In this document: one piece after another, positions 44,823-56,310 of the stretch
How the letters are laid out: the number at the start of each line of letters is the position of its first letter
How positions within the stretch are numbered: the first letter of the stretch is position 1
From: Plantago major
Taxonomy: Eukaryota > Streptophyta > Magnoliopsida > Lamiales > Plantaginaceae
Assembly: GCA_026545765.1 (NCBI GenBank)
Contig: JAIFAC010000465.1
Location: 30,925 to 94,924, forward strand
Direction: 5' to 3'
Length of the DNA: 64,000 bases
Made by a program: the position numbers and the translations under genes
The notes under the pieces: generated by a model
What the model was told of the DNA's origin: nothing
What the model saw: the letters and a program-made list of their open reading frames with translations, nothing else
Databases searched by the model: none

Positions 44823-47800
44823 ATGAAATTCGAAGATCAAGTTTCTGGAGTTGATGCTCCTCTGCTACCAGAAGTGCAGTCGAATGATCGTGGAGGAATT
44901 ATGAAGGGCGTCGATTTCAGGGCGATATTTAATATCTCTACCGGGATGGTGGGAGCTGGTATTATGTCGATTCCAGCGACTTTCAAGGTGCTAGGTGTTG
45001 TCCCTAGCTTTTTGGTGATCATGGTTATTGCTTATTTCGTGGAGGTTACGGTTGAGTTCATGTTGAAGTACACACATTCGGGGGAGTCGAATACGTACGG
45101 TGAACTGATGGCGGAGACGTTTGGGAAAGTCGGATCCGTGGCACTTCAAGTTTGCGTTATGGTGACGAATCTTGGAGCTTTGATCATTTATTTGATTATA
45201 ATAGGTGAGTTTGCTGTTTGTTTTAGATAGATGTAGAATGAAGATTCAAGTTGATACCATGTGATTTGTGAATTTTGAGGCACATGTGGTGCTCCTTATT
45301 CATTTGCTAATTCCTACTAATATTTTTATGCTTTATTTTGGGATAAAATTTGGCAGGAGATGTTCTCTCAGGAAGTAGTTCAGATGGAACAGTTCACTTG
45401 GGCTTGCTACAGGAATGGTTTGGCATCCACTGGTGGAACTCACGTGCATCTGCACTCCTCGTTGTTGTGCTCTTTGGATTGCTTCCGTTGCTTCTTCTAC
45501 GATTTAATAGGTTAGTAAAGTGCCATTTTTTAAGAAACCAATGTTGCACTCTGATTTGTTACAACAATTGTATACGATTTGAATCAGCAGTTCTATTTCT
45601 GGATTTTGCAACATAGACTACATATGTGCTTTTTGCTCCACAACAGAAGTAGAACATATGAATATCAATTGAGCTACCTGTTTGTATTTCCTTTGAGAAC
45701 TTAATAAGTACAATAGCTTTATTACACAAGATTGACCAAAACTTGTACAGTTATTTACCTGCAGATTCACTAAGGCACGCGTCTGCTGTATCGGTTCTAC
45801 TAGCAGCTTTTTTTGTTGCAATATGCACAGGAATGGCAATACATGCAATGTGGGTAGGGAAAACGGAAAGTCCTAGATTGGTTCCTGACTTTGAACACGG
45901 CGTCTCTGTGTTTCAACTCTTCACTACCATTCCGGTGTTTGCAACTGCCTTTGGATGTCATGTAAATGGTAAGAGTGCAGAAAATTTCTGAATTTTACAG
46001 GAAGTGTGAAAATGCATGCAAACACACATTTTGTGAAATTTTACTTTTCTACTTCTATTGTACAAAACAAACTCGTATCGTTAGGAACTCTGCAGCAACA
46101 AACTCTTCTTTCTGAATTTAGGGAGCTTTGGAGGTTAATGGCTTTGATCACAGTTTTTATATACACAAGAAATAGGTTCCATAAAGCTAACATTGGAGAT
46201 TCGCCTCAAGTTATATGTAACATATATAGGCTGTAATCATTCATTTCCCCCCAGTTATATTATCACCATACACATGGAAAATTATGTGTAAACAATTTGA
46301 TTGTTGCCAGTATGTGATGTATTCATGCAAATGACCTTTTTTAAATGTATTACACAGTTCATCCTGTTAGAGCGGAGCTTGGCAGGCCCTCTGATATGAG
46401 CAAGGCAGTACGGATCTCGCTATTATTATGTGTCATCATTTACTTTGCCGTTGGCTTCTTTGGCTACCTTCTCTTTGGGGACTCCATCATGGCTGACATG
46501 CTAGTCAATTTCGACACAGTTTCAGATTCTGTTGTTACTCAGATTCTCAATGACACTGTCAGATTGAGTTATGCCATCCACCTCATGCTGGTGTTTCCAG
46601 TAATGAACTATTCTCTAAGGATTAACGTGGACGAACTGTTTTTCCCAAAGGGGCCTCTGTTAGCTGCAGAGAATGTTCGATTTTTCTCACTTACGTTCAT
46701 TTTGCTTGCTTTCATATATGTGGCTGCAATAGCCATTCCAAATATATGGTACTTCTTTCAGTTCATGGGAACAACCACAGTCATGTGTCTCATGTTCATA
46801 TTTCCGAGCTCAATCATCCTTAGGTATGTGCAATTTTGGTTTCTTTCACTCACTTCTTTATTAAGCCCTTAGTTTATTTCTGTTTGAAAACCTATTAACT
46901 TGTGGTCCAGGTTAACAAATTACTAGTACAGTACAGTTCGTTAAGGAATGAAATGAGTGTAAAAATTCTTAACAGAGGTGTTGGCAAAGTGAAGTAGTGC
47001 TTTAAGACAACTAACAAAGCAGCTAAACTGGTTCCTAACAAAGGTTTCATACTCCAGCTATCCTATTCTCTACCCTTTTAATGTACCTCCAGATATCAAC
47101 ATTCTTAGTATTCCGTATATGATTACAATAAACCCTCTTTCCTAGAGGGTGTGTATCTGTTAGTGGCATAATCATCCATCCTGGTGTGAAATTATTCGGG
47201 GAAATTTACACACACACACATCCTTTAGGTCCAATCACATTTAAACTCATGGCCTCTAGTGACCTACAAAACCCCCGTGGTGAAAAGTAAAAAAGTCAAT
47301 GTTAAAAATCTACCATATAGACCTAAGACCCCAATAGACTAACATACCCATCTTTTCTGAAATTAAAAGAACAGCGAAAAAATATTTAACAATAAAAATC
47401 GAAGACGAAAAAATTGAAAAATTAGAATATAAAATGACATTCGGACGACGTTCCCGTCGCCGGTAGCCCTAGTCCCTACCATGGGTGAGCTCAACATAGA
47501 TCCGCTAATGGGGTCGTGTTTTATTAATTATTTAAAATTTTGTTTTTAATGTGTAGTTTAGAAAAAAAAGTACGTAAAATTGATACAAGTAGGGGCATAT
47601 TGCAGTACAAAATTAATGATTATGGGTTTATGTGTAAGATTTGGCTAACGGCAGGGTTCTATATGCAAGATCACAAACAAATAAACGACTCTGGGTTTGT
47701 GTGTATTTCATTGTAGATATATTCATATATGACATGCTTTCATTCAAAACCTTATCATGCTTCGAAAATCTCTTGCAGGGATGTTCACTGCATATCAACT

Positions 47801-47896
47801 TGGCGGGACAAGGTGCTGGCTGTGTTGGTGATCTTACTGGCTGTGGGAACGAGCTTGGTAGCCATTTTCTCAAATGTGTATGATTATTTTGGCTAG
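44823..47896 (+). CDS. AVT6-type amino acid transporter (SLC38/AAAP family), 445 aa
   Basis: Five exons join in frame: 44823-45204, 45357-45510, 45751-45968, 46358-46823, 47779-47896 (1338 bases, stop TAG). All junctions are GT-AG. The protein starts with a short acidic polar segment and has about eleven hydrophobic spans. Signature stretches are AIFNISTGMVGAGIMSIPAT in span 1, SNTYGELMAETFGKVG, IIYLIIIGDVLSG, and VRLSYAIHLMLVFPVMNYSL RINVDELFF. These are characteristic of the AVT6 clade of plant vacuolar/endomembrane amino acid transporters, which export neutral or acidic amino acids. The length fits the family. Oddity: the best exon 3 acceptor adds about five residues (SYLPA) before DSLRHASA. 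It is the only intact host gene in the right half. Confidence 0.9.
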
Positions 47897-49750
47897 AAAA
47901 TGATGATAATCCTGATTCTGAAACGTGCTTCTACATTGCAAAACCAGTATCGTATGGATGCAATAAGAACTACAGATTGTTTAGCAACGATAGTTGGGGG
48001 AATCTGGTTATTTTAAGAACACCTGCAGTGTTTTCCTGAGGAATGAATATTTCACCTGCAACTATACAGGTTTCTTCACATAGGAAGTTTTCTGTAACAG
48101 TTTCAGTGCCCTATAAAACATCTTTTAAGTTAATATCTCAATATTTTATACCAGTTCTTAGTTGGTAATTTATCGCATGTATTCTTAGAAACGTTGGGTT
48201 AGGAATAAGTCGACTAAACTTGCTGTAGAGTTTTATTGAAGTCGATAATGCAGGGTGGCAATACGCAATCGAGGCAGATTGTATTCGGGAGTCATGACCG
48301 GAAAGATACATAGTCTCTTTGAGACAGTGTATACATATTTAGGGGGGTAATAGGGGACTATGTGATTTCAGCTGGCTTCAACATGGTCCAGACCAAGATA
48401 TCCCGAAATTTCAATTGTGGTACCCAATATTTATTCACATTATGCATCATAATTCATCAATCATCTTAGTTGTGTTGATGTCACATTCTCTTATAGGATT
48501 CTAAATTGGTTCATGAACTGGTTGAAGTATGATTTTTTTTTTTTTTTTTTAAAGATGTTGGGACTTGGGAACCTTGAAGTATGTACTGGGTAAATAAATT
48601 TTACGGTTCAACGTAATAGTCTGCATATTATATCATGAAGTCAAGTTGTATTTTCTTTTTATTTTTTGTGAATGACGTTGACTTGGGAGCCAGCAAGTTT
48701 ATTTTCAATCATTTTATTCTCGCCACATGGTGTATTCAACATGTAACTTACATATAGTCTCATAGCTAACACTGTATGCTCCAAAACAAAATACCTCTAA
48801 ACATGTTATTCAGATCGCGTTGCTTGCGAGTAATGTTTCGGGTTGGATCAGACATTATGGGTTGGATCAGATTCAGCTCGAGTGCGACGTGGAGTTAGGT
48901 TTTGATCATAACACTCATGCTTTATTCAGATTTTTTTTTGGATGTCGTTAGGAACTCGCAATTACCTTCGAAATACAAGACTTCAGAAACCACGTAATAC
49001 CAATAAATACCAGCCAACCACAACAAATTTACAAGTTACGTTTCGTAAGTTTCATAAATCATAAATTCGCCCCCGCATAAATACTCCTTGACCAAGAGGA
49101 TATTCTATTACATTATTCAGATTTTTATTTCAATATATCATGTCATTTCTGATTGGGTCATTTAGGATAGATGGAATCATCTTGTTCATTTGTCATGTCA
49201 TTTTCAAATGGAGTTCATGTTTTCTTATTGATAGAGAACTTCTAATATTTTATTGGTAATTGACTACTTTATATAAAATTAAGTGAAGCGAAAACTGGAC
49301 TGATGAAACGATCGAGACTAGTTAAACTTCATAGTATTCACCAAAATACTTTTATAAAAAACCAACTAACTTATCAGCTACTAGCCATCAATTAGTTTTT
49401 CTAAATTAAACTTATGACCAAAAGTGAAATGAGTAGAATCATTTCATTTTGGACATGTTTAGGATCATACCCATTTCAAGCCAATTAGATTCGGACAGGG
49501 TCTGGAAATTCGGAATCATGTTCAGATGACTTCACTTAATGTTGTTTTATTCGTCTGAACAGAACATAACTGAATTTATTTATTTGTCGTATAAAATTCA
49601 ACTAAGCAAATCTAAACTAATCTGAACTGAAATTGATAAGTTTTCAGATGATAAAATAACCTAACTACTATACTTCCAGTTCAAATTAAAATTTAAATCG
49701 GATAATTTCAGGTGGAGTCAATTTTTACTAGGCATTGGTACATCACATTA
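47897..49750. other. 3' flank of the transporter and intergenic DNA
   Basis: The 3' UTR probably occupies the first 250-300 bases. The rest is AT-rich, with a T-tract at 48533-48552 and no recognised gene. Confidence 0.4.
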
Positions 49751-49773
49751 GACCACTCCCAATGGGAGTGGTC
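49751..49773. repeat. 23-base near-perfect palindrome at the Harbinger end
   Basis: Eleven bases on each side of a central A are exact reverse complements. Copy B has a slightly eroded version at 53885-53905. Confidence 0.85.
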
Positions 49774-49938
49774 TTAGGCTCACTGCACGGCTGGTCACAT
49801 TCCAATGGAGCACCACGACCGGTCATGCACGAGGTCGATTTGGATGGCTAGTCCTGGCCCCTGGGCCACCGGGAATCCCAATGGCCCCACCCTCCTTTGT
49901 TTTCTTTTATTTTTTTAAAATTAATTTGTAAAGTAATA

Positions 49939-50186
49939 CTTCCTCCTCGTCTCCACGTTTATTTTTTTTTTTTCTATTCGTTTTCAACTTTAACTACGAA
50001 TAAATTTTAAACGGTAAATGTAAAATGTTCAATTAAATTATATTATGATACTTTAAGGACTAAAGTTTCATAATATAATTTAATTGAACATTTTACATTT
50101 GCAGTTTTAGATTAATTTGTAGTCAAAGTTGGGCACTGTTGACTGAAAAAAGTCAAAGTGGGTAATATGGGACGGGACGGAGGAAG
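49939..50186. mobile_element. Stowaway MITE with long hairpin
   Basis: Ends CTTCCTCCTCGTCTCC and GGGACGGGACGGAGGAAG, flanked by TA on both sides. Internal arms AAATGTAAAATGTTCAATTA (from 50015) and TAATTGAACATTTTACATTT (to 50101) pair to make a long hairpin. The paralogous position in copy B (53990-53991) has a single TA and no insert. Confidence 0.9.
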
Positions 50187-50311
50187 TATTAAATAAAAAA
50201 TACACCAACAGCTATATTTTTTCGAGATCTATAAATACAACTCATTCCCAACCCATTTCACCACACCTTAATTTTCTCTCATCTTCCACTTCTTAAACTC
50301 AAAACGCTAAA

Positions 50312-51161
50312 ATGTCTACTCCCAACTCCCAGAATTCGAACTCCACTCCACCAAATCCATATGAGCATCCAACATACATATGGCTCACTCAACAAGGAAT
50401 GTTGGATAAAAAACCGGCATTTCTGAATGAGTTCTATGGTATCACTCCCAACTCCCAAATCCCCATCTCACCTAAAGTCCAACCGGAACCTTCATTCTAC
50501 GATACGACCAGATGCTACAATCCATACTCTTCAACTTATCCACCCGGTTACTCACAACCAATCCCGGAGTCTGTTCCGGAGACTCAACCGGAACCTACGA
50601 CAAAAGGGAAAGGAAGGAAACCTCAGCTTCACCGGAAAAAAGGCGCACTCAACCGCGGGAAAGAGGAAGAAAAGATGGGTCAAGGAGTTCAGATTCACAA
50701 GGAGGATTGTGCTCTCATCCGATTTTCATGTCGTTAAGGAGGATCCTGAAAGCCACCAACCGTGATACTTCATGTTTGTGGAAGTTCAGAAATCGAGCAA
50801 AACATTAGAGATGGCCAACCTCTTCGGCCTCACCTCGAATCGCAAATTCACTACGTGGTAGGTGGACTCGGATGAAAGAAGATGTAAACCACTTTGTCTC
50901 AAATTATGATGATGCGGAAAGATGTGTTGGAGATAAAAGCGGTTACAATGACGATGATGTTATCAACATGGCCAAAAAGCTACACAAACAGAGGCAAGGC
51001 AGTAAGTTTAATAACATGCATTGTTGGGAAGCAATGAGGCACTATCTGCAGTGGAAATCTCACATAAATTTCACTAGTGCAACCGGGGTGAAAACTTACA
51101 GGGCGCAACCTCGGGCATATGGTGGTGGATCAGCTGATGAGGCTATCAATGTTGAGGTTAG
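50312..51161 (+). pseudogene. Harbinger ORF1 (Myb/SANT-like with NAM-associated domain), copy A 5' part
   Basis: ATG at 50312 reads MSTPNSQNSNSTPPNPYEHP, YIWLTQQGML and then a basic GKGRKP segment, after which frames shift. From about 50866 the frame RWTRMKEDVNHFVSNYDDAE, SGYNDDDVINMAKKLHKQRQ, FNNMHCWEAMRHYLQWKS is the conserved helical NAM-associated region of PIF/Harbinger ORF1 proteins, which help the transposase bind DNA. The frame is open up to the LTR insertion at 51161. Confidence 0.65.
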
Positions 51162-52514
51162 TGATGAGACAATATTCTAACGTCTCATTTGGACCTTTTT
51201 AGCGGTCTGTTGTTAGTCTTTGACCTTAGTTTTATAGTGTTTTTATGCTTTTATGCTTTGGTAATTTGTTTGTGTTTTTTATGATTGTTTGTGTTATTTG
51301 GTCCCGAAGGTGAAAATCGGAGTGAAGACATTGGTTATAGATCTCTGAATGAAGAGTAATTGGGCAAAGACGGAAGTGGATTCGGAGTTCGGACGAAGAA
51401 TTGAGAGGCGTTTTAGCGTGACTTGCAAAAGTGATGATTTACGGAGCAGTCTAGCCATTTTGGACATAACTCTCTCATATGTAGTCCGATTTACCTGATC
51501 TCGGTGGCCATGGAAAGATAATTCAAAGGGCTACAACTTTCGTTGCAAAATCGTAGCCAAATTCTTCCTGAAGAAAACGATACAGACATTGCAAGTTGAC
51601 TGTCAAAGCATCTTCGCCAAGGCGACATTTAGGCGCGCCACGACGAGATTTCCGAGAGCTTATTTGCTGGGCGATTTTTGGTCGAATTCTGCTAGGATTC
51701 TACTCGTTTTTCTCCTTTAAATAGATTTCTTCGCACATAACTCCTTTTACCCTAGATATGCATAGAGAGCTCCTAGATTCGGACATTGACATTGAGACAT
51801 CTTTGGAGCTTGGTTATTCATTGATTTTACTCATCAAGATTATTGGTATTGATTTCTATTGCTTTCTTCTTTGCAATTCGCTCCTTATCTTTATCGATTG
51901 AATTGTATGTTATTGCATGCAGTTTCTTATCTATGTTTCATATGATTATTACCATGAATCTCAGATGCGATTATCTATTATGAGTAGCTAAACACCTTTG
52001 AATACGAGTATGTGAAGGTTATGCATATTCGCTCTAGGTTTATCAAATCACTCATATAGGTTAGTCTCAGATAAAATCTTCGTAAAAACCTTCAATTCGA
52101 TAAGTCCGTATTAAATTCTCTAAATTGTTCATGTTTAAGGATCGCTAATTGACAACTCACGATTTCTCCAAAGATAATATATTCTAAGAACAATTGGTTG
52201 AATCGAATTGATTGATTTACTGTACAACAACCGTGTGACAAATATGAGTGTTATCCCTAGTTCGAATTAGCATAACTGGATCATCACTATCGTGTTCGCT
52301 TTCTCTCTTTGTATAAATCTATCTATTTACCTTACGTTAATCTAGTTTAAGGGGTATAACAACATTCAAACCAATCTGTTTCTCACGAACAATTGTTCAT
52401 TCTCAATCGTTGCATAGCTTGACAAATTCCCTAGAACGATACCGAAAGTTAGGTTTAGTCTACAACTACAGCTTATTTTCTTAAGTTAGTTTAGAGTATA
52501 ATTTGAGCTCATTA
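51162..52514. mobile_element. Solo LTR (Gypsy-like or unclassified) inside ORF1
   Basis: A 1353-base insertion starting TGATGAGACAATATTC and ending TTTGAGCTCATTA (short inverted ends TGATGAG / CTCATTA), flanked by exact five-base duplications GTTAG (51157-51161 and 52515-52519). It has no internal domain or coding frame. Length and structure fit a solo LTR; the family is uncertain. Confidence 0.75.
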
Positions 52515-53008
52515 GTTAGTGGTGGGAGCAGTACCAAAAGGGGTTTGGAATGTAGTAATGATGGGAGCGAAACTGCATCGAAGCGCCCTATGGGCCGTGA
52601 GAAGGCAAAGGCCTTGCAAAAGCAGGGGGTTCGAGTGGAAGCTCAATTATGGACGGTTTGAATGAATCCTTCCAAGGCATGAATACAATTGAGGAGAAGA
52701 GGCTTGAGCTTAAACTGAGGAAGATTGAGGAAAGGAAGCAAGCTGAGGTGCGAAGGCTTGAGTTTGAGGAGAGGAAGCGTGAAGTGATGCGAATGAAGGC
52801 TGGGAAGAAGTCTGAGGACGTGAGAGTGCTTGTTGAGAGTCAACATCAAGCTGCTACGTTGGGGAAGTTCCAAATGATGATCGATCTACAAAACAGGTTC
52901 GATAACTTGTCACCGATAGAGCTTTCTATCCTGCAGAAGCTCAAGTCCGAGCTCGGATGTGATTCCTTCTATGTTTGTTGTTGTGTGCTTTCATTTCATT
53001 TCAAGTAG
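52515..53008 (+). pseudogene. Harbinger ORF1, copy A 3' part
   Basis: After the LTR the frame resumes SGGSSTKRGLECSNDGSETA, SKRPMGREKAKALQKQ, and after a shift MDGLNESFQGMNTIEEKRLE with a long charged coiled coil (LKLRKIEERKQAEVRRLEFE) and QNRFDNLSPIELSILQKLKSEL. RPMGREKAK plus the EKR-rich coil are typical of the C-terminal half of ORF1. Confidence 0.65.
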
Positions 53009-53290
53009 GATTTCAATATTGTATGATGTTGTGTGTTTTCAATTTCAATCATGTATTAGGACTGTAATGTTGTGATGTTGTATCCGTATGATTTCAATAT
53101 ATGAATATGTGTGTTTTTAATACATGTTGTTTGAACGGATATAAGTTTCAAACAGATTAAACAACGACTATATTTTTCAAACGGATAAAAAACGGCTATA
53201 TTCTTCAAGTAGCACCTATAAATGATTCCCAATCCACACTCATTCCACCACACCTTCAATCATCCTTCTACCCTCATTGTAAACTAAATC

Positions 53291-53508
53291 ATGGAACAAA
53301 ATGTGTCATATGCCGATAAACGGGCGTTCTCATGAAAGGAAGATCTTGCTCTCGGAAAGATATATCAACAAGTAAGTGAAGAACCCGACCTTACTCCCAC
53401 CTATATTTTCTACAAAGTGAAACAAATATGGGATGAAGGTGTGCTATCAGATGGGACAGTTCTTGTTGGTCTTACTCCCAGAGATGAGTGTTCACTTCAG
53501 ACGTAATG
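53291..53508 (+). pseudogene. Short SANT-like ORF with in-frame TGA
   Basis: ATG at 53291 reads MEQNVSYADKRAFS-stop-KEDLALGKIYQQVSEEPDL, TYIFYKVKQIWDEG. The stop replaces the tryptophan expected in FSWKED at the start of a SANT/Myb helix. A TATAAATG box and a CATTCCACCACACCTTC leader like those of the Harbinger ORF1 genes precede it, so it is probably a relative or internal duplicate. Confidence 0.45.
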
Positions 53509-53598
53509 AATCTCAACATGAATAATTGAAGTCCAAGCTCAGAGATGAGTGTTTGATGTTATGTGTTTTCATTTCAAGTGTGCTTTCATTTCATAATG

Positions 53599-53640
53599 TT
53601 GCTGTTGTTGTTGTTGTCGTCGTCGTCGTCGTTGTTGTTT
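53599..53640. repeat. (GTT/GTC)n trinucleotide repeat
   Basis: GTTGTTGTTGTTGTCGTCGTC tract just downstream of the SANT-like ORF. Confidence 0.85.
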
Positions 53641-53884
53641 TGTAACCGTCTGATTTCAAATTCAATAAATTATAAAACGAGTTTTAAGAATCCAATTTGA
53701 GTAATTTCAGCTTCTAAACACTCTTATAATATGTTAAGCAAGTTAAAAAATATAAAAAAAACGAAAAAATATATTAAAAACACTATTCACGGCCTTAGCA
53801 CGATCTGATGGACAGTTTTTTTTCTGCAGTGGTCGTTAAATCAGCCTTAGTTCACGACCGCCACTATTCACGGCCTTAGCTAAA

Positions 53885-54704
53885 GCCACTCCCAATGGAG
53901 TGGTCTTAGGGGCCGGATGTGCACCACGGCCGCCCCCAAAGGGCCCCACCCTCCCTTTTTTAATTTTTTTTAATTAATTTGTAAAGTAATATTAAATAAA
54001 AAATACACCAACGACTATATTTTTTCGAGATCTATAAATACGACTCATTCACAACCCATTTCACCACACCTCAATTTCCTCTCATCTTCCACTTCTTAAA
54101 CTCAAAACGCTAAAATGTCTACTCCCAACTCCCAGAATTCGAACTCCACTCCACCAAATCCATTTGAACATCCGACATACATATGGTTCACTCAACAAGG
54201 AATGTTGAATAAAATACCGGCATTTCTGAATGAGTTTTTTGGTATAACTTTCAACTCCCAAATCCTCATCTCACCCAAAGTCCAATCGGAACCTTCATTC
54301 CAAGCGACACGACCGGATGCTACAATCCATACAACCTGCACTCTTCAACTTATCCATCGAGTCTGTTCCGGAGAATCAACCGGAACTTACGGCAAAAGGG
54401 AAAGGAAGGAAACCTCGCAAGCCTACTGGAAAAAAGGCAGCCTCAACCGCGGGGAAAGAGGAAGAAAAAGATGGGTCAAGGAGTTCGACTCAAGAGGAGG
54501 ATCGTGCTCTCATCCATATTTTCATGTCGTTAAGGAGGATCCGTGAAAGCCAACAACCGCACGATACTTTGATGTTTGTGAAGTTCAGAAATCTGGAGCA
54601 AAACATTAGAGATAGCCATCCTCTTACCAGTCTCACACCTCAAATTCACAACGTGGTAGGTGGAATCGGATGAAAGAAGATGTAAACCACTTTGTCTTGG
54701 CTTA
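53885..54704 (+). mobile_element. PIF/Harbinger-like element, copy B, truncated by CACTA3
   Basis: Starts with GCCACTCCCAATGGAGTGGTC and aligns throughout with the first part of copy A, without the MITE. It ends abruptly in the ACCACTTTGTC segment of ORF1, where CACTA3 begins. Confidence 0.65.
54115..54674 (+). pseudogene. Harbinger ORF1, copy B (5' part)
   Basis: ATG at 54115 gives MSTPNSQNSNSTPPNPFEHP, then GKGRKPRKPTGKKAASTAGK, EEDRALIHIFMSL in a second frame. The upstream TATAAATA at about 54033 and the leader are nearly identical to copy A. Frameshifts split the two halves, and the NAM-associated region is cut off. Confidence 0.6.
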
Positions 54705-55264
54705 CACTACAAAAAACGGGTTTAGCGACGGACTTATCCGTCGCTAAATCCTCGATCCGTCGCTAAGGCCTTAGCGACGGATAGACGTTGCCTTAATGAG
54801 TTTCTCTAAGGCTAATTAGGGACGGATAGTTATATGTCCCTAATTGGCGGCTAATTAATGACGGATAGGCGTCAATTCTTCCGTTGCCATTTGAGACGGA
54901 TAATTATCCGCCTCTAAAAATCGACGGATAGTTATCCGCCTCTAAACAAGTTAGGTTAGTACGCCTAATTCGTAGTTTAGCTGCATCCTATTTTTAATTT
55001 TTTTTAATTATTTTATAATTTTCACTTGTTTTTTCAACCAATATAATAGTTATATGTCTCAAAGGGGAAATTGCATTAATTAGCAACAAAGATTCGTCAA
55101 AAACAAATTATCCAAAATAAAGTCTACATATCCGAATAGAAATCCAAATATCCAACAAAGTATAAAGTAGCATAGTACCCAAAAACAACAAGCAACTAAG
55201 GCCGGGGTATTCGCTCATATACAAGCTACGAGCTCTTCACCCTCGATTCATACGAGCCCGCCAT

Positions 55265-55525
55265 CCTTGAGAGTTTCAATCTCATTCGAGAGGAGTCAGC
55301 TTCAATACCATCGCCGACCGCACTGTGTAAACATCACCATGTCCCTGAGATTGCTGGGACACGGAGAAGCTCTTCTCCGCCAGTGTCTCGCCCAAACTAC
55401 CAATTCCATAAACCCAATTGTTGTCGGTGGGTTGACCAGAGAAAGATCCGTCTTGTTCTTCCACGACAACTCCTCACCTCGAAAGCGCCTCTCCGCAATG
55501 ATCCGCTTCCACCTCACTCAGTAAT
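55265..55525 (-). pseudogene. CACTA3 3' coding region (Transposase_24-like)
   Basis: Minus strand SFSGQPTDNNWVYGIGSLGE, SFSVSQQSQGHGDVYTV matches the RVYGLGSLG..SFSVSQQ segment of CACTA2. Followed by EVE/basic blocks near 56400-56480. Only a fragment remains open. Confidence 0.6.
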
Positions 55526-56189
55526 AGTCAAGTGTATACGAAATGAGCTACAATTTCATATTTAATTTATAATACACATGCATATACAATGTGACACTTA
55601 GCAAATACACATACGTAATAAGCTCGGACTTCTTCCACCCAAATGCCGTTCTTCAGCTTCCCCCTCTTCATTTTCTCTAGGCAAGTCTTGGGTTTCTTCT
55701 GGTTCATCTAAAGAACATTATATATTACAACAAGTAGTTAGTAAGTTGGTAGGAATGCAAACAAGTAGTAAATTGGTATAAATGAAAGCAATACACATGT
55801 GTACAAATCATGTTGTAATCAGAAAACACATATATATACTTACCGACATATGGCGATTAGTGATAATAGCTCGTGACCTGTAGTGGTGCCTGGCAGAGCC
55901 CTTACCATCTGGCTCGCTCAACCGGTTCTACTGTTTGAAGGATCGATCCTCGTGGTTGTAAGTCTCCAATATTCTAGCCACATAGCCCACTCTTCGTCCC
56001 AATATGCCTATATCTGCGGGTTTCCTTTTCTCGGTATTTTCATGTCACCACCATATGCCTATATGCATCGAGCCCAAACTCTAAAACAGTCACATCTTGG
56101 GAATAAGGCCAGTCGGAATGTAGTATTTTTTTCTACATTCCAATTCCATTCAAAGTAAAAATTAATGTCCCAAGGTTACAATTTCAAGA

Positions 56190-56310
56190 TAAACAATGGT
56201 GCATATCACCCAATTAAGTGGCTAACATACCACACAAATTGTCCTAGAATTTATTAACACAATGGTGACTAACATATCACCCAAGTAAGTGGCTAACATA
56301 CCACACAAAT
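56190..56310 (-). repeat. Dyad-symmetric CTAACATA array of CACTA3 (short)
   Basis: GTGG-CTAACATA-CCAC at 56218-56233 and again near 56291-56306, with GGTGA-CTAACATA-TCACC at 56264-56281. The spacer AATTGTCCTAGAATTTATTA also matches CACTA1. Confidence 0.85.

Larger units (their letters stand above)
49751..53884 (+). mobile_element. PIF/Harbinger-like element, copy A (with nested insertions)
   Basis: Begins with the palindrome GACCACTCCCA-A-TGGGAGTGGTC after TTA. It carries a promoter-like TATAAATA (50230), an ORF1 with the NAM-associated C-terminal type domain, a MITE (49939-50186) and a solo LTR (51162-52514). No DDE transposase ORF is seen, so the element is non-autonomous or has lost ORF2. 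The right limit is inferred from where copy B starts. Confidence 0.6.

Noticed and set aside
47628..47883. Separate small genes on either strand near 47.7 kb
   Set aside because: They overlap the last exon of the AVT6-type transporter, which is supported by splice sites and family similarity.
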